Positions 6,530-14,177 of a DNA stretch of 22,771 nt are shown here, one piece after another. Both the position numbers and the translations under genes were made by a program. Each line of letters begins with the position of its first letter. Position 1 is the stretch's first letter. The DNA comes from DATMQA01 sp035566895 (GTDB lineage Bacteria; Verrucomicrobiota; Verrucomicrobiia; Limisphaerales; UBA8199): the NCBI GenBank assembly GCA_035566895.1, contig DATMQA010000016.1, positions 1 to 22,771 of the forward strand, given 5' to 3'. The notes beneath the pieces are model-generated. The model ran no database searches and was not told where the DNA came from. It saw only the letters and a list, made by a program, of their open reading frames with translations.

Positions 6530-7699
6530 ATGAGTAGAACCCGCAACGTCCTCCTCCTCACTCTATTCGCCGCCTTGCCGACAACGGGTTTTGCCGCAGG
6601 CGCCCAGCTCACCGTCAAGGCGACCAACAAGCTACAGTTGGCACGGACCAGCCAGACCATCGAGCTGTCCGCCAAAGACCTGGCGCCGCTGGGCGAGGCA
6701 AACTTGCAAAGGATTCACGTCAAGGACAGCGCCGGCAAAGCCGTGCTCTGCCAGGCGGTGGACACGGATTTCGACGCTTACCACAAACCCGATGTAGTGA
6801 TCTTCCAGGCCGATTTCGGTCCGGGCGAAACCAAGACGTTCACGGTGTCGTCGGGCGGGAAGCAGGTCTATAAAAAGGAACAGTTTCGGGCGCATGGCCG
6901 GTTTGTGCGGGAGCGGTTCGACGATTTTGCCTGGGAGAATGACCGGATTGCGCACCGGATGTATGGCAAAGGCCTGGAGACCTGGGCCGGTGAACCGCTG
7001 ACCAGCAGCGCCGTGGATATTTGGTCCAAGCGCGTGCCGCAGATGGTCATTGATGAATGGTTCATGGTGGACAATTACCACTCGGATACAGGCCAGGGAG
7101 CGGATTTCTATTCGGCGGGCACGAGCCGCGGTTGCGGCGGCAACGGGTTTTGGGCCGACGGCAAGCTGTGGGTGTCGAAGAACTTTGTCGATTCGCGCGT
7201 GCTGGCCGACGGACCGCTCCGGGTGATGTTCGAACTGGTCTATGAACCATTTGACGTGAACGGGACGAAGGTGTTGGAGGTGAAGCGCATCGCGCTCGAT
7301 GCCGGCAGCAACTTCGACCATTTCCAGAGTTTCTTCAAAGCGCAGGGGGACGCGGGAGCTTTGACCTGTGCGATCGGGCTGAAGAAGGTGGCCGGTGAGA
7401 ACAAAAAGTTCGATGCCAAACGCGGCACGTTGGTGAGCTGGGAGAAGATGGAAAAGAACCAGGGAATGCAAGGCGTAGCGCTGCTGGTGGACCCGAAGGT
7501 TTTGCAAAAGGAAACGGAAGACAAACTGAATAACCTCTTGCTGGTGAAGGTGGGACCGGATAACACGGTTTCGCACTGGGCCGGGTTTGCCTGGGACAAG
7601 AGCGGCCAATGCGCCAGTGAAGAGGCGTGGCGCGCGCAGGTCGAGCAATTTGCCCAGGGGTTGCAGTCGCCGATCGAGGTCACCGTTGCCGGGGAGTGA
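6530..7699 (+). CDS. Secreted DUF4861 family protein
   Basis: A 389-residue protein with signal peptide MSRTRNVLLLTLFAALPTTG and likely cleavage near FAA-G at about residue 23. The body matches the DUF4861 family as recalled: AHGRFVRERFDDFAWENDRI near 125, AVDIWSKRVPQMVIDEWF, YHSDTGQGADFYSAGTSRGC, then NFVDSRVLADGPLRVMFELV and a final HWAGFAWDKSG. The family is mostly found in Bacteroidetes, Verrucomicrobia and fungi, frequently near polysaccharide-degrading genes, and no enzymatic activity can be assigned from sequence. The conserved Trp, Asp and His residues around the DFAWEN and YHSDTGQG motifs suggest a carbohydrate-binding or catalytic pocket (inference). The ATG at 6530 lacks a clear Shine-Dalgarno sequence. 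Confidence 0.82.
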   Translation: MSRTRNVLLLTLFAALPTTGFAAGAQLTVKATNKLQLARTSQTIELSAKDLAPLGEANLQRIHVKDSAGKAVLCQAVDTDFDAYHKPDVVIFQADFGPGETKTFTVSSGGKQVYKKEQFRAHGRFVRERFDDFAWENDRIAHRMYGKGLETWAGEPLTSSAVDIWSKRVPQMVIDEWFMVDNYHSDTGQGADFYSAGTSRGCGGNGFWADGKLWVSKNFVDSRVLADGPLRVMFELVYEPFDVNGTKVLEVKRIALDAGSNFDHFQSFFKAQGDAGALTCAIGLKKVAGENKKFDAKRGTLVSWEKMEKNQGMQGVALLVDPKVLQKETEDKLNNLLLVKVGPDNTVSHWAGFAWDKSGQCASEEAWRAQVEQFAQGLQSPIEVTVAGE

Positions 7700-7746
7700 G
7701 ACAGCGATTCCATTTGTGAGTAGGGCGAACACCCCATTGGCGGGGC

Positions 7747-7774
7747 TGGGGCTTTCGTGTGTGATAGAGCCCCA
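7747..7774 (+). terminator. Weak hairpin after DUF4861 gene
   Basis: TGGGGCT and AGCCCCA form a 7-bp stem with a 14-nt loop, 48 bp after the DUF4861 stop. No T-run follows, so termination is only possible. Confidence 0.3.
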
Positions 7775-7779
7775 AAGCT

Positions 7780-7968
7780 ATGAAAGCTTGTGGAGGCCCA
7801 ATCACCATCAGGGATGCCTTGCGCATTAAGAGCGCCGAGTTCTGGCTAAAGCTGGGCCAGCCGTTCCAGGCGCTCTCGGAACTGCAGGGGCTGACTGAGC
7901 GCGGCCGCGAGCACCCCTGGGCCGCTAAGGTTTTCCGGAACGCGTGGCGCGCAGCGCAACGGGTGTAG
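7780..7968 (+). CDS. Small helical (TPR-like) hypothetical protein
   Basis: A 62-residue protein. After a short start (MKACGGPITI) it reads RDALRIKSAEFWLKLGQPFQ, ALSELQGLTERGREHPWAAK, VFRNAWRAAQRV. The A-E-F-W-L-K-L-G-Q-P-x-x-A-L-x-E-L pattern is that of a single tetratricopeptide helix pair plus a third helix. It resembles small orphan proteins of about 60 residues that I recall from Verrucomicrobia genomes, which supports it as a real gene, though that recall cannot be checked here. There is no clear ribosome binding site. The function is unknown; with only one TPR-like unit it would have to act through a partner or as an oligomer. Confidence 0.5.
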   Translation: MKACGGPITIRDALRIKSAEFWLKLGQPFQALSELQGLTERGREHPWAAKVFRNAWRAAQRV

Positions 7969-8430
7969 TTGTGACGATGAGCGGCGGACTTTGGACACCC
8001 GCTGTCGATGCGTCCGCTTGTTGTTGAGCTCCTCCACCCAAACAGCCTCGACTGTCGTTCTCACCGCGCGTGGGCCTCTCGCCTTGCGGGACACGGCAAG
8101 AGGAGGCCTGGTGCCCCGATGGCTCTCCCTCTCCCCTTCATAAGCGGAGAGAGTTGGGGTGGGTCGCTTGCCTGCCTTAGTCTGAGTGGTGCATTCGGCG
8201 GAGGTGTCCAGACCTGAACCACGAAACACAGGGAAGTAAAACCATGCTGTTAGTTCTTCCCATGATTTTGGCGTGATGTCCTGGGGCGCACCCGGTCCAA
8301 ATGCCTGCGGCGCTTCTTTTTCAGAGCAACAAATTGCCGAATTGAACGTTGCTAAGATCGGACGGTCTGCTTATACAATAGCCAGGTCACAAGTGATCGC
8401 GCCGGAAAATGCGGTGGGGAGAACAAACGG
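7969..8430. other. Gene-free stretch with several small palindromes
   Basis: No coding sequence is supported. It contains TGGACACC at 7992-8000 and its complement GGTGTCCA at 8203-8211, which bracket about 200 bp. Inside are an imperfect hairpin around 8073-8107 (GGCCTC...GAGGCC) and a CTCTCCCTCTCCCC/GGAGAGAG repeat at 8123-8163 of the same type as one found inside permease 1. A further hairpin GGGAAG/CTTCCC covers 8231-8261. The right end holds a candidate promoter for the next gene. Confidence 0.55.
8349..8379 (+). promoter_or_regulatory. Candidate sigma-70 promoter of the ABC locus
   Basis: TTGCTA (8349-8354) lies 17 bp before TATACA (8372-8377), overlapping TACAAT. It is about 52 bp upstream of the ATG at 8431 and is the best promoter-like sequence before the membrane protein gene. 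The -35 match is only partial. Confidence 0.35.
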
Positions 8431-10611
8431 ATGAATCCTGCACTTTGTCTCTGTCGGGTGAGGAGCTGGCTGCTCTCTGCCGTTCTGCTCGTTGTTTGCG
8501 GGGTGGTCGGTCCAGCCCGGGCGGCGCTGCAATTCGACGTGTTTCTCGGCTACGACGGCGTCGTTCCGGAGGCGAGTTGGTTTCCCGTGGTGTGCGAGGT
8601 CAAGAACGACGGACCGGCTTTCATGGCGACGGTCGAGGTGGATGGCGGGACCTATAATCAGAGCCAGACGCGGCAAATGGTGGTGGAACTGCCCACCGGC
8701 ACGCTCAAACGATTTACGATTCCGGTCTTCTCGGCGGCGCGCGGCTTCACTTCCTGGGACGTGCGGTTGCTCGATGAGCGCGGCAAAGTGCGCGCCGAAC
8801 AACCCAACTTGCGGCCGACCAAACAAATCGCCATCGGCACGCCACTCATCGGCTCACTCTCGCGCGGCGCCGGCTGGACGCCTCCGATCAAACCGATTCT
8901 GCCGCAGCACGCCGAGATGCAGCCGGCGGCGGCGCGGTTGCAGCCGTCCATTTTTCCGGACAATCCGCTGGTCCTGGAGCGGCTGGATTGCATTTACTTG
9001 AATTCCGAGCGGGCTTCCGACCTGCACGACGAGGCCCAGCTTAAAGCGCTCTATGCCTGGCTTTACGCCGGCGGCCACCTTATCGTCGGGGTCGAGCAAC
9101 CCTCGGACATCAACTCGACGCCGTGGCTCAAAAAGCTGTTTCCCTGCGACCTCAAAGACCTCAAGACTATCAAGCAGCATACCGAGTTGCAGGATTGGCT
9201 GCGCCGTGATTCCTGGCCGACCAATGTTTCCCAGTCCTCCGATTACCGGCGGCAGTTCGGCCGTGCCCGCACGGGTTCCGGCGAGGAGATCTCCGGCAGC
9301 AATCCCTTCGCCAATTTGAACAGCGATTTGGACTTCGAAGCGGCGCCGCTGCAGGTGGCGGTCGGCGCGGTTAGCGATGGCGCCGCGGAGGTGACGGCGG
9401 GGGACACCCCGCTGATGGTGACGGCCCAGCGCGGGCGGGGGCGGGTCACCGCGCTGATGTTCAGCCCCGAACGCGAGCCGGTGCGCTCGTGGAAAAACCT
9501 GCCGACTTTTTGGGCCAAGCTGGCCGAGGTGCCCGGCGATTGGTATGTGTCTTCCGATTACAGCCAGCAGGGCGGATGGAGCAGCGACGGCATCTTCGGC
9601 GCGATGATTGACAGCACGCAGGTGCACAAGCTGCCGGTGGGCTGGCTGCTGTTGTTGTTGCTCGTTTACCTCGTCGTGATTGGGCCCCTGGACCAGTTTT
9701 GGCTCAAGCGCATCGGCAAACCGATGCTGACCTGGATCACCTTCCCCTGCTACGTCGTGCTGTTCTCGCTCGTCATTTATTTCATCGGCTACAAGCTGCG
9801 CGCCGGCGAATCTGAATGGAACGATCTGCACGTGGTGGATGTGCTGCTCAACGGCGACCGCGCGGAACTCCGCGGCCGCACTTATTCCTCGGTCTATGCG
9901 CCCTCCAACCAGCGTTATCTTCTGGAAAGCCGTCAGAAGTGCGCCGCCTTGCGCGGCGAGTTCGCCGGGCTCTATGGCGGGGGGCAATCGAGCGAGAAGG
10001 CGACGATTGTGCAAAACGGAGACAATTTCAAAGCGGAGATTTTTGTCCCGGTCTGGACCAGCCAGCTCTTCGTGAGCGATTGGTGGCACGCGGCGTCCGT
10101 GCCGCTGGATTTCACCGTGCGCCCGGAAGGCGACGGCTGGCAAGCGGAACTGAGCAATCGCACGGACCGAAAGCTGACGAATCTCCAGCTCGTCGTCGAG
10201 GAACGGATCATCAGTCTGGGCGAGGTCGGGCCTGGGGAGAGCAAAACCGTTAAAGTAACCAGAGGGCAGGGGATGGCCTGGCGCCAATACGTCAACTCGC
10301 AGGGTTCGCTTTTCCAGCAGGCGGTCAGCGAGCGGCAGCACGCTTTCGGCTCCAGTGAGAGCGGGCGGATTCCGAACCTGCCTGATGGCGCGATGGCGGC
10401 CTCGTTTCTGTCCCAACTGCACCAGCAGCAGAATTACGGCAACAACTTCATCTCCCCTCCCGGCTCCGATGTTTCCGCCGTCGTCGAGCACGGGAGCGCG
10501 TTGCTTCTGGCCTGGGCGGGCGATTACGCGCCGATTAAACCGATGTACCAGTTTTCGCCGCGCCGCAGCCATCGGAATACCTTGTGGCGAATGGCGGTGG
10601 AGGTGAAGTAG
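8431..10611 (+). CDS. Membrane-anchored exported protein of the ABC locus
   Basis: A 726-residue protein. Residues 1-35 (SWLLSAVLLVVCGVVGPARA) form a signal peptide. The next about 360 residues are a periplasmic part beginning LQFDVFLGYDGVVPEASWFP, with a Rossmann-like or GATase-like stretch around 190-235 (LDCIYLNSERAS, LKALYAWLYAGGHLIVGVEQ). Two membrane helices follow at about 403-422 (GWLLLLLLVYLVVIG) and 434-455. The rest has an immunoglobulin-like region (LDFTVRPEGDGWQAELSNRT). This layout resembles exported proteins next to ABC-2 transporters in Verrucomicrobia and GldG-like auxiliary proteins, so it may be a partner of the transporter. An upstream GGTGGGGAG lies 10 nt before the ATG. 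Function not established. Confidence 0.78.
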   Translation: MNPALCLCRVRSWLLSAVLLVVCGVVGPARAALQFDVFLGYDGVVPEASWFPVVCEVKNDGPAFMATVEVDGGTYNQSQTRQMVVELPTGTLKRFTIPVFSAARGFTSWDVRLLDERGKVRAEQPNLRPTKQIAIGTPLIGSLSRGAGWTPPIKPILPQHAEMQPAAARLQPSIFPDNPLVLERLDCIYLNSERASDLHDEAQLKALYAWLYAGGHLIVGVEQPSDINSTPWLKKLFPCDLKDLKTIKQHTELQDWLRRDSWPTNVSQSSDYRRQFGRARTGSGEEISGSNPFANLNSDLDFEAAPLQVAVGAVSDGAAEVTAGDTPLMVTAQRGRGRVTALMFSPEREPVRSWKNLPTFWAKLAEVPGDWYVSSDYSQQGGWSSDGIFGAMIDSTQVHKLPVGWLLLLLLVYLVVIGPLDQFWLKRIGKPMLTWITFPCYVVLFSLVIYFIGYKLRAGESEWNDLHVVDVLLNGDRAELRGRTYSSVYAPSNQRYLLESRQKCAALRGEFAGLYGGGQSSEKATIVQNGDNFKAEIFVPVWTSQLFVSDWWHAASVPLDFTVRPEGDGWQAELSNRTDRKLTNLQLVVEERIISLGEVGPGESKTVKVTRGQGMAWRQYVNSQGSLFQQAVSERQHAFGSSESGRIPNLPDGAMAASFLSQLHQQQNYGNNFISPPGSDVSAVVEHGSALLLAWAGDYAPIKPMYQFSPRRSHRNTLWRMAVEVK

Positions 10612-10619
10612 TCCAATGA

Positions 10620-10647
10620 AGTCCACAGTCCACAGTCCGCAGTCTAT
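10620..10647 (-). repeat. Heptamer array left of the S23 gene (AGTCCAC)
   Basis: Four 7-bp units: AGTCCAC, AGTCCAC, AGTCCGC, AGTCTAT. They are the reverse complement of the GTGGACT array at 11156-11183. The array starts 8 bp after the membrane protein stop codon. Confidence 0.88.
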
Positions 10648-10697
10648 GATGATTTCGCGGTCAAAGTAAAAACATCCCAGAACAGCAACTCAGTCAG

Positions 10698-10703
10698 AAA
10701 GGA
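10698..10703 (+). promoter_or_regulatory. Strong ribosome binding site of the S23 gene
   Basis: AAAGGA lies 7 nt before the ATG at 10711. It stands out because most other genes in this locus have no recognisable Shine-Dalgarno sequence. Confidence 0.7.
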
Positions 10704-10710
10704 ACAACCA

Positions 10711-11100
10711 ATGAACACAATCGCGAGGTTTGAAGACATCGTCGCATGGCAAAAGGCGCGGCTGCTGACAAAAGACATCTACGCCTGCACGCGGACCGGA
10801 GCTTTTGCAAAGGACTTCGGTTTGAAGGGACAAATTCAACGAGCTTCGGTCTCTACGATGGCGAACATCGCCGAGGGTTTCGATCGGGGTGGCGACAAGG
10901 AGTTTATCCAGTTCCTTTCAACCTCAAAAGGCTCCTGTCGCGAGGTTAAATCCCATCTCTACGTCGCTCTGGACCAGGTTTATATCAATCCGGCGACTTT
11001 CAATCATCTTTATACGGAGGCCGATGAAGTCGGCCGATTAGTTTTCGGCTTCATGGAGTACCTTCGCCAATCGGCCTTGCGCGGCCGCAAATTCAAATGA
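10711..11100 (+). CDS. Four-helix-bundle protein, S23/IVP family (TIGR02436)
   Basis: A 129-residue protein that matches the four-helix-bundle family first known from 23S rRNA intervening sequences. Motifs are RFEDIVAWQKARLLTKDIYA (helix 1), DFGLKGQIQRASVSTMANIA followed by EGFDRGGDKEFIQFLSTSKG (helices 2 and 3), SCREVKSHLYVALDQVYI, and a C-terminal helix VGRLVFGFMEYLRQSAL. It is full length. The family forms a basic pentameric ring and is structurally related to Avd, the accessory protein of diversity-generating retroelements. Here it is free-standing, with no rRNA and no reverse transcriptase nearby. It interrupts the membrane protein and ABC ATPase genes and is bracketed by inverted heptamer arrays. 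Confidence 0.9.
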   Translation: MNTIARFEDIVAWQKARLLTKDIYACTRTGAFAKDFGLKGQIQRASVSTMANIAEGFDRGGDKEFIQFLSTSKGSCREVKSHLYVALDQVYINPATFNHLYTEADEVGRLVFGFMEYLRQSALRGRKFK

Positions 11101-11155
11101 ATCCTTTAGAAGCTGCCTTCCTCAGACCTGTGCCCGAACCGCGGGATTGTAAACC

Positions 11156-11183
11156 GTGGACTGTGGACTGTGGACTGTGGACT
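11156..11183 (+). repeat. Heptamer array right of the S23 gene (GTGGACT)
   Basis: Four perfect GTGGACT units end 11 bp before the ATG of the ABC ATPase gene, replacing the place where a ribosome binding site would be expected. It is the inverted counterpart of the array at 10620-10647, with the same number of units. Confidence 0.92.
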
Positions 11184-11194
11184 AATGCCTACCT

Positions 11195-12148
11195 ATGACT
11201 GACACCGCTCCCCCCATTCCCGCCGTTCAGACTTATGGGCTGACCCGCATGTACGGCAATATCGCCGCTCTTTACGGGCTGGATTTGACGGTCAATAAAG
11301 GAGATCTGTTCGGCTTCATCGGTTCCAACGGCGCTGGCAAGACCACGACCTTGCGCATTCTGGCCACGTTCCTCGCACCTTCGGCGGGCCGAGCCCAGGT
11401 GCTCGGCCATGACGTCGTGCGCGAAGCTGATGCCGTGCGCCACGTTATCGGTTACATGCCGGACTTTTTCGGCGTGTACAAGGACATGGAGGTGACCGAG
11501 TACCTCGATTTCTTCGGCGCGTGTTACAAAATTCCCACGGTGCAGCGGGAAAAAACCGTCAACGACGTGCTCGAGTTGGTGGGTTTGAGCGAGAAGAAAG
11601 GTTCGCTCATCGGCGCGTTGAGCCGGGGCATGCAGCAACGGCTCGGTTTGGCGCGGGTGCTGATTCATGACCCCCAGTTGCTGCTGCTGGATGAGCCGGC
11701 CAGCGGTCTGGACCCGCGCGCCCGCATCGAGATGATGGCCATTCTCCAGGAACTGCAGCGCCTTGGCAAAACGATCATCATTTCCTCCCACATCCTGAGC
11801 GAGCTCCAAACGCTGTGCAATCGCGTCGCCATCATCGAAAAGGGCCAACTGATTTACAGCGGCCCAGTCCAGGGTGTGCGCGACCAGATGTCCCAGGGCC
11901 GCGTGGTTTGGGTGCGCGTGTCGAGCGACCAGGCCCGCGCGCTCGAACTGTTGAAGGCGCGGCCGGAAGTGGCGGAAGCTACCGCGACGGATGGCGAAAT
12001 CAAGGTGACGCTGGCCAACCATGATACCGACCACAGCATTGTGGCCGATGTGCTGGTTCATGGCGGCGCCCGCCTGCTTGAATTGCGCGAAGATGAAATC
12101 GGGCTGGAGGAAGTGTTTATGCGGGTGACGCGGGGCGAGACGCAGTGA
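11195..12148 (+). CDS. ABC transporter ATP-binding protein
   Basis: This 317-residue cytosolic ATPase carries all nucleotide-binding motifs. Walker A is GSNGAGKTTT (43-52), the signature is LSRGM (142-146, with Arg and Met where LSGGQ is usual), Walker B is LLLLDEP (162-168), the D-loop is SGLDP, and the H-loop is His199 in SSH. About 100 residues after the core form the C-terminal extension typical of the ABC-2/CcmA (DrrA-like) export branch. It lies directly upstream of four permease genes and is the only ATPase in the locus, so it probably energises all of them or a chosen pair. The substrate is unknown. The ATG at 11195 is preceded by a heptamer array and has no Shine-Dalgarno sequence. 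Confidence 0.95.
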   Translation: MTDTAPPIPAVQTYGLTRMYGNIAALYGLDLTVNKGDLFGFIGSNGAGKTTTLRILATFLAPSAGRAQVLGHDVVREADAVRHVIGYMPDFFGVYKDMEVTEYLDFFGACYKIPTVQREKTVNDVLELVGLSEKKGSLIGALSRGMQQRLGLARVLIHDPQLLLLDEPASGLDPRARIEMMAILQELQRLGKTIIISSHILSELQTLCNRVAIIEKGQLIYSGPVQGVRDQMSQGRVVWVRVSSDQARALELLKARPEVAEATATDGEIKVTLANHDTDHSIVADVLVHGGARLLELREDEIGLEEVFMRVTRGETQ

Positions 12149-12154
12149 TCTGAG

Positions 12155-12220
12155 GTTGCAGGTTGAAAGTTGCAACGTTGCAAGTTGAAAACCTGCAACG
12201 TTTGGCTTTCAACCTGCAAC
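12155..12220. repeat. 15-bp perfect inverted repeat before permease 1
   Basis: GTTGCAGGTTGAAAG at 12155-12169 is the exact reverse complement of 12206-12220. The space between holds further copies of the same words (TTGCAACGTTGCAA, AAACCTGCAAC), so the spacer is made only of GTTGCA/GGTTGAAA words. The right arm ends one base before the permease 1 ATG. Confidence 0.92.
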
Positions 12221-12221
12221 C

Positions 12222-14006
12222 ATGACTTTCCTGCCCATACTGGAACGTGAGTTGCGCGTGCGGGCGCGCCGCCGGGCCACTTACTGGACGCGTTTGGCCG
12301 TGGCGCTGGTGGGCGTGTTGATTTGTTTGCAGTCGCTCCTGTCCGAGGCTTTCAGCAACTCCGGCCTGCTCGGCAAATTTGTCTTCAACAGCGTGGTCGC
12401 CGCCGCCTTCCTGGTGAGTTGCAGCGCCTGCCTCTTGACGGCGGACGCCATCAGCAGCGAGCGGCGGGAGGGCACGCTCGAGTTGCTCTTGCTCACCCGC
12501 ATTCGGCCACTGGATGTGCTGCTGGGAAAATTAGGCTCGCTGGGCCTGACCAGCCTCTGTGCGCTGGCGGCGTTCCTGCCGGTGCTGATGATCCCAGTCT
12601 GGGCCGGCGGCGTGACGGGCGGTGACGCATTTCGCGAGGGATTGGCCTTGTTGGATACGCTCTGGGTTGCCCTCGGCGCGGGGTTGTGGGCGTCAGCCGT
12701 GCAACGAGAGCGATTCAAAGCAGCCCGCGCAGCGCTCGTGCTGGTGCTTTTGGTTCTGGTGATTCCTTATTTGGTGTTCGTCATTCTCGGCCGGGGCGTA
12801 GTCCATTCAATCGGGCTGGTCAGTCCGTTGGTCCTGATGGTTTTGGCGGGCGACATTTCCTACCGCGTGTCGCCGGGAGAATACTGGACCTCGCTGGTGG
12901 CTGTGCACGGCTTGGCCTGGTTGCTCGTCGTGGGCGCGGGCGTGCGCCTTCGCCGGTTCGTGCGCCAGGAGGGCGAGCCGTCGCGTTCGTTGTGGCAGCG
13001 GATTCGAATGTGGATGGAGGGCGCCGTGGACGAGAGTCTGACTGCGGAAATCCCTCTCGCCAAGGGAGAGGACAGGGGTGCGGTGGAAAAGGATACGCTG
13101 GAAAACACCGCACCCGCCTCAATTCCCCGGCGTGATCCACACGCGTTGGGTCTATGGCATTGGCAACCGACCAGGTCAGAGGCTACCCCGATCGAATGGC
13201 TGGTCTATCGCCAGTATGGATTGAATGCGGGCATTTGGAGCATGGCGGTGCTGGCGCTCGCTTACCACGGCTGGGTGCCGCTGGCTCAGCAGCCCGTCGG
13301 TTCTCTGGGCGGCTCTACTTCGTTGCTGCTGTCTTGGCCGCCGGGAACGGCGGCAGGCTTGGTCGGGGCGGCCATCACTGCCTGGGTCGCCAGCCGGTTC
13401 TTCGTAGCCGGCCGCCGCAGCGGTGAGCTGGAGACCTTGGTGACCACCCCGTTGGGAGCGGCAACGCTCGTCGCCGAACAATGGAAGGTGCTCAAGCGGC
13501 TTTTCGTGTGGCCGGTGCTCGTGATGCAAGCGCCGATGCTCCCGCGGGCGCTCGCTATCTTCGATCCGATGTTCGGCGGGGGCGGCGGTTGGCCCGCCTA
13601 TAACGCAGTGGCCTCGTTGCTCTGCATTGCGAACACGTTTTTTGGAGCGGAGGCCCTTTGCTGGCTGGCGCTTTGGTTCGGTCTGCGTGCGCGCGGGCAG
13701 GCGGGCGCGATCGTGCGGACCGTCACTGTGGCCAAAGGCATCCCCTGTTTGGCCGCCATACTCTGCGCTGTGCTCTGCTCGGCGCTGGCGGGCGGCAGTT
13801 CCGCCGGAGCGGCGGGGTTGTCAGCCTTGGCCAGCCCGCTAATGGATATTGCCATTCTCTGTTTTTATCTTTGGCTGATTCGATTTGCGCGGCAGCGTCT
13901 GGCAGGTGAATTGGCGGGGGTTGAACCGGCGGCGCTCAATCTGCGCCAGACAATCGTCGAAACCATTCGTGAGGTGACCAGCGGGATTCGCGGAGCGCCC
14001 GGCTAA
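12222..14006 (+). CDS. ABC-2 permease 1 (fused-dimer type)
   Basis: A 594-residue integral membrane protein, the first of four paralogs that all begin MTFLPxxxRELR. The first half has membrane helices from residue 25, with the loop motif SSERREGTLELLLLTRIRP at 79-96, after which several hydrophobic helices follow to about 245. A soluble linker of about 75 residues follows, and then a second half with helices and an equivalent motif VAGRRSGELETLVTTPL at about 395-411. Two copies of the (E/G)RRxGxLExLxxTPL motif suggest an internally duplicated ABC-2 permease. The linker (277-287, IPLAKGEDRGA) is encoded by a CCCTCTC-type repeat. The start is set by conservation of MTFLP, since the upstream inverted repeat leaves no ribosome binding site. 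Confidence 0.9.
   Translation: MTFLPILERELRVRARRRATYWTRLAVALVGVLICLQSLLSEAFSNSGLLGKFVFNSVVAAAFLVSCSACLLTADAISSERREGTLELLLLTRIRPLDVLLGKLGSLGLTSLCALAAFLPVLMIPVWAGGVTGGDAFREGLALLDTLWVALGAGLWASAVQRERFKAARAALVLVLLVLVIPYLVFVILGRGVVHSIGLVSPLVLMVLAGDISYRVSPGEYWTSLVAVHGLAWLLVVGAGVRLRRFVRQEGEPSRSLWQRIRMWMEGAVDESLTAEIPLAKGEDRGAVEKDTLENTAPASIPRRDPHALGLWHWQPTRSEATPIEWLVYRQYGLNAGIWSMAVLALAYHGWVPLAQQPVGSLGGSTSLLLSWPPGTAAGLVGAAITAWVASRFFVAGRRSGELETLVTTPLGAATLVAEQWKVLKRLFVWPVLVMQAPMLPRALAIFDPMFGGGGGWPAYNAVASLLCIANTFFGAEALCWLALWFGLRARGQAGAIVRTVTVAKGIPCLAAILCAVLCSALAGGSSAGAAGLSALASPLMDIAILCFYLWLIRFARQRLAGELAGVEPAALNLRQTIVETIREVTSGIRGAPG
13052..13083. repeat. CCCTCTC/GGGAGAGG repeat inside permease 1
   Basis: CCCTCTCGCC is followed by AAGGGAGAGG and ACAGGGGTGCGG. 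The layout is that of the repeat at 8123-8163 (CCCTCTCCCC, GGAGAGAG, TTGGGGTGGG). It forms a CCTCTC/GAGAGG stem and lies in the linker between the two membrane halves. It keeps the reading frame. Confidence 0.6.
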
Positions 14007-14036
14007 ATCCGAACCGCGAAACAGTTCCGGCATGAC

Positions 14037-14158
14037 CAACAAAGCCACGAAGAAACAAGGAGGGCGCCTGGACATGACTCAGATGCTACGGATTCCGATT
14101 TATCCGTGTAAATCTGTGTCATCCGCGGGCCCATCTTCGTTCCTTGGTTGCTTGGTTG
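14037..14158. repeat. Inverted-end element A, upstream of permease 2
   Basis: The left arm 14037-14060 and the reverse complement of 14135-14158 agree at 18 of 24 positions (CAAC-AAGC-AC-AAG-AAC pattern). The core at 14099-14130 contains ATCCGTG, ATCTGTG and ATCCGCGG in series. Together with element B it forms a family: left arms agree at 19 of 24 and cores at 24 of 32 positions. It fills the 171-bp gap between permeases 1 and 2 and ends 19 bp before the ATG. Confidence 0.8.
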
Positions 14159-14177
14159 TTCGGTTCCGGTTTGGGCG

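Noticed and set aside
8854..10626. 590-residue leftward open frame opposite the membrane protein gene
   Set aside because: It is antisense to a gene with signal peptide, membrane helices and good codon pattern; its sequence is low-complexity, rich in Arg, His and Gln, with no domain, as expected of a GC-rich shadow frame.
10711..11100. Diversity-generating retroelement accessory gene (avd)
   Set aside because: No reverse transcriptase, template repeat or variable target gene is present; the sequence fits the S23/IVP branch.
11189..12175. 328-residue leftward open frame opposite the ABC ATPase
   Set aside because: Antisense to all ATPase motifs; composition typical of a shadow frame.
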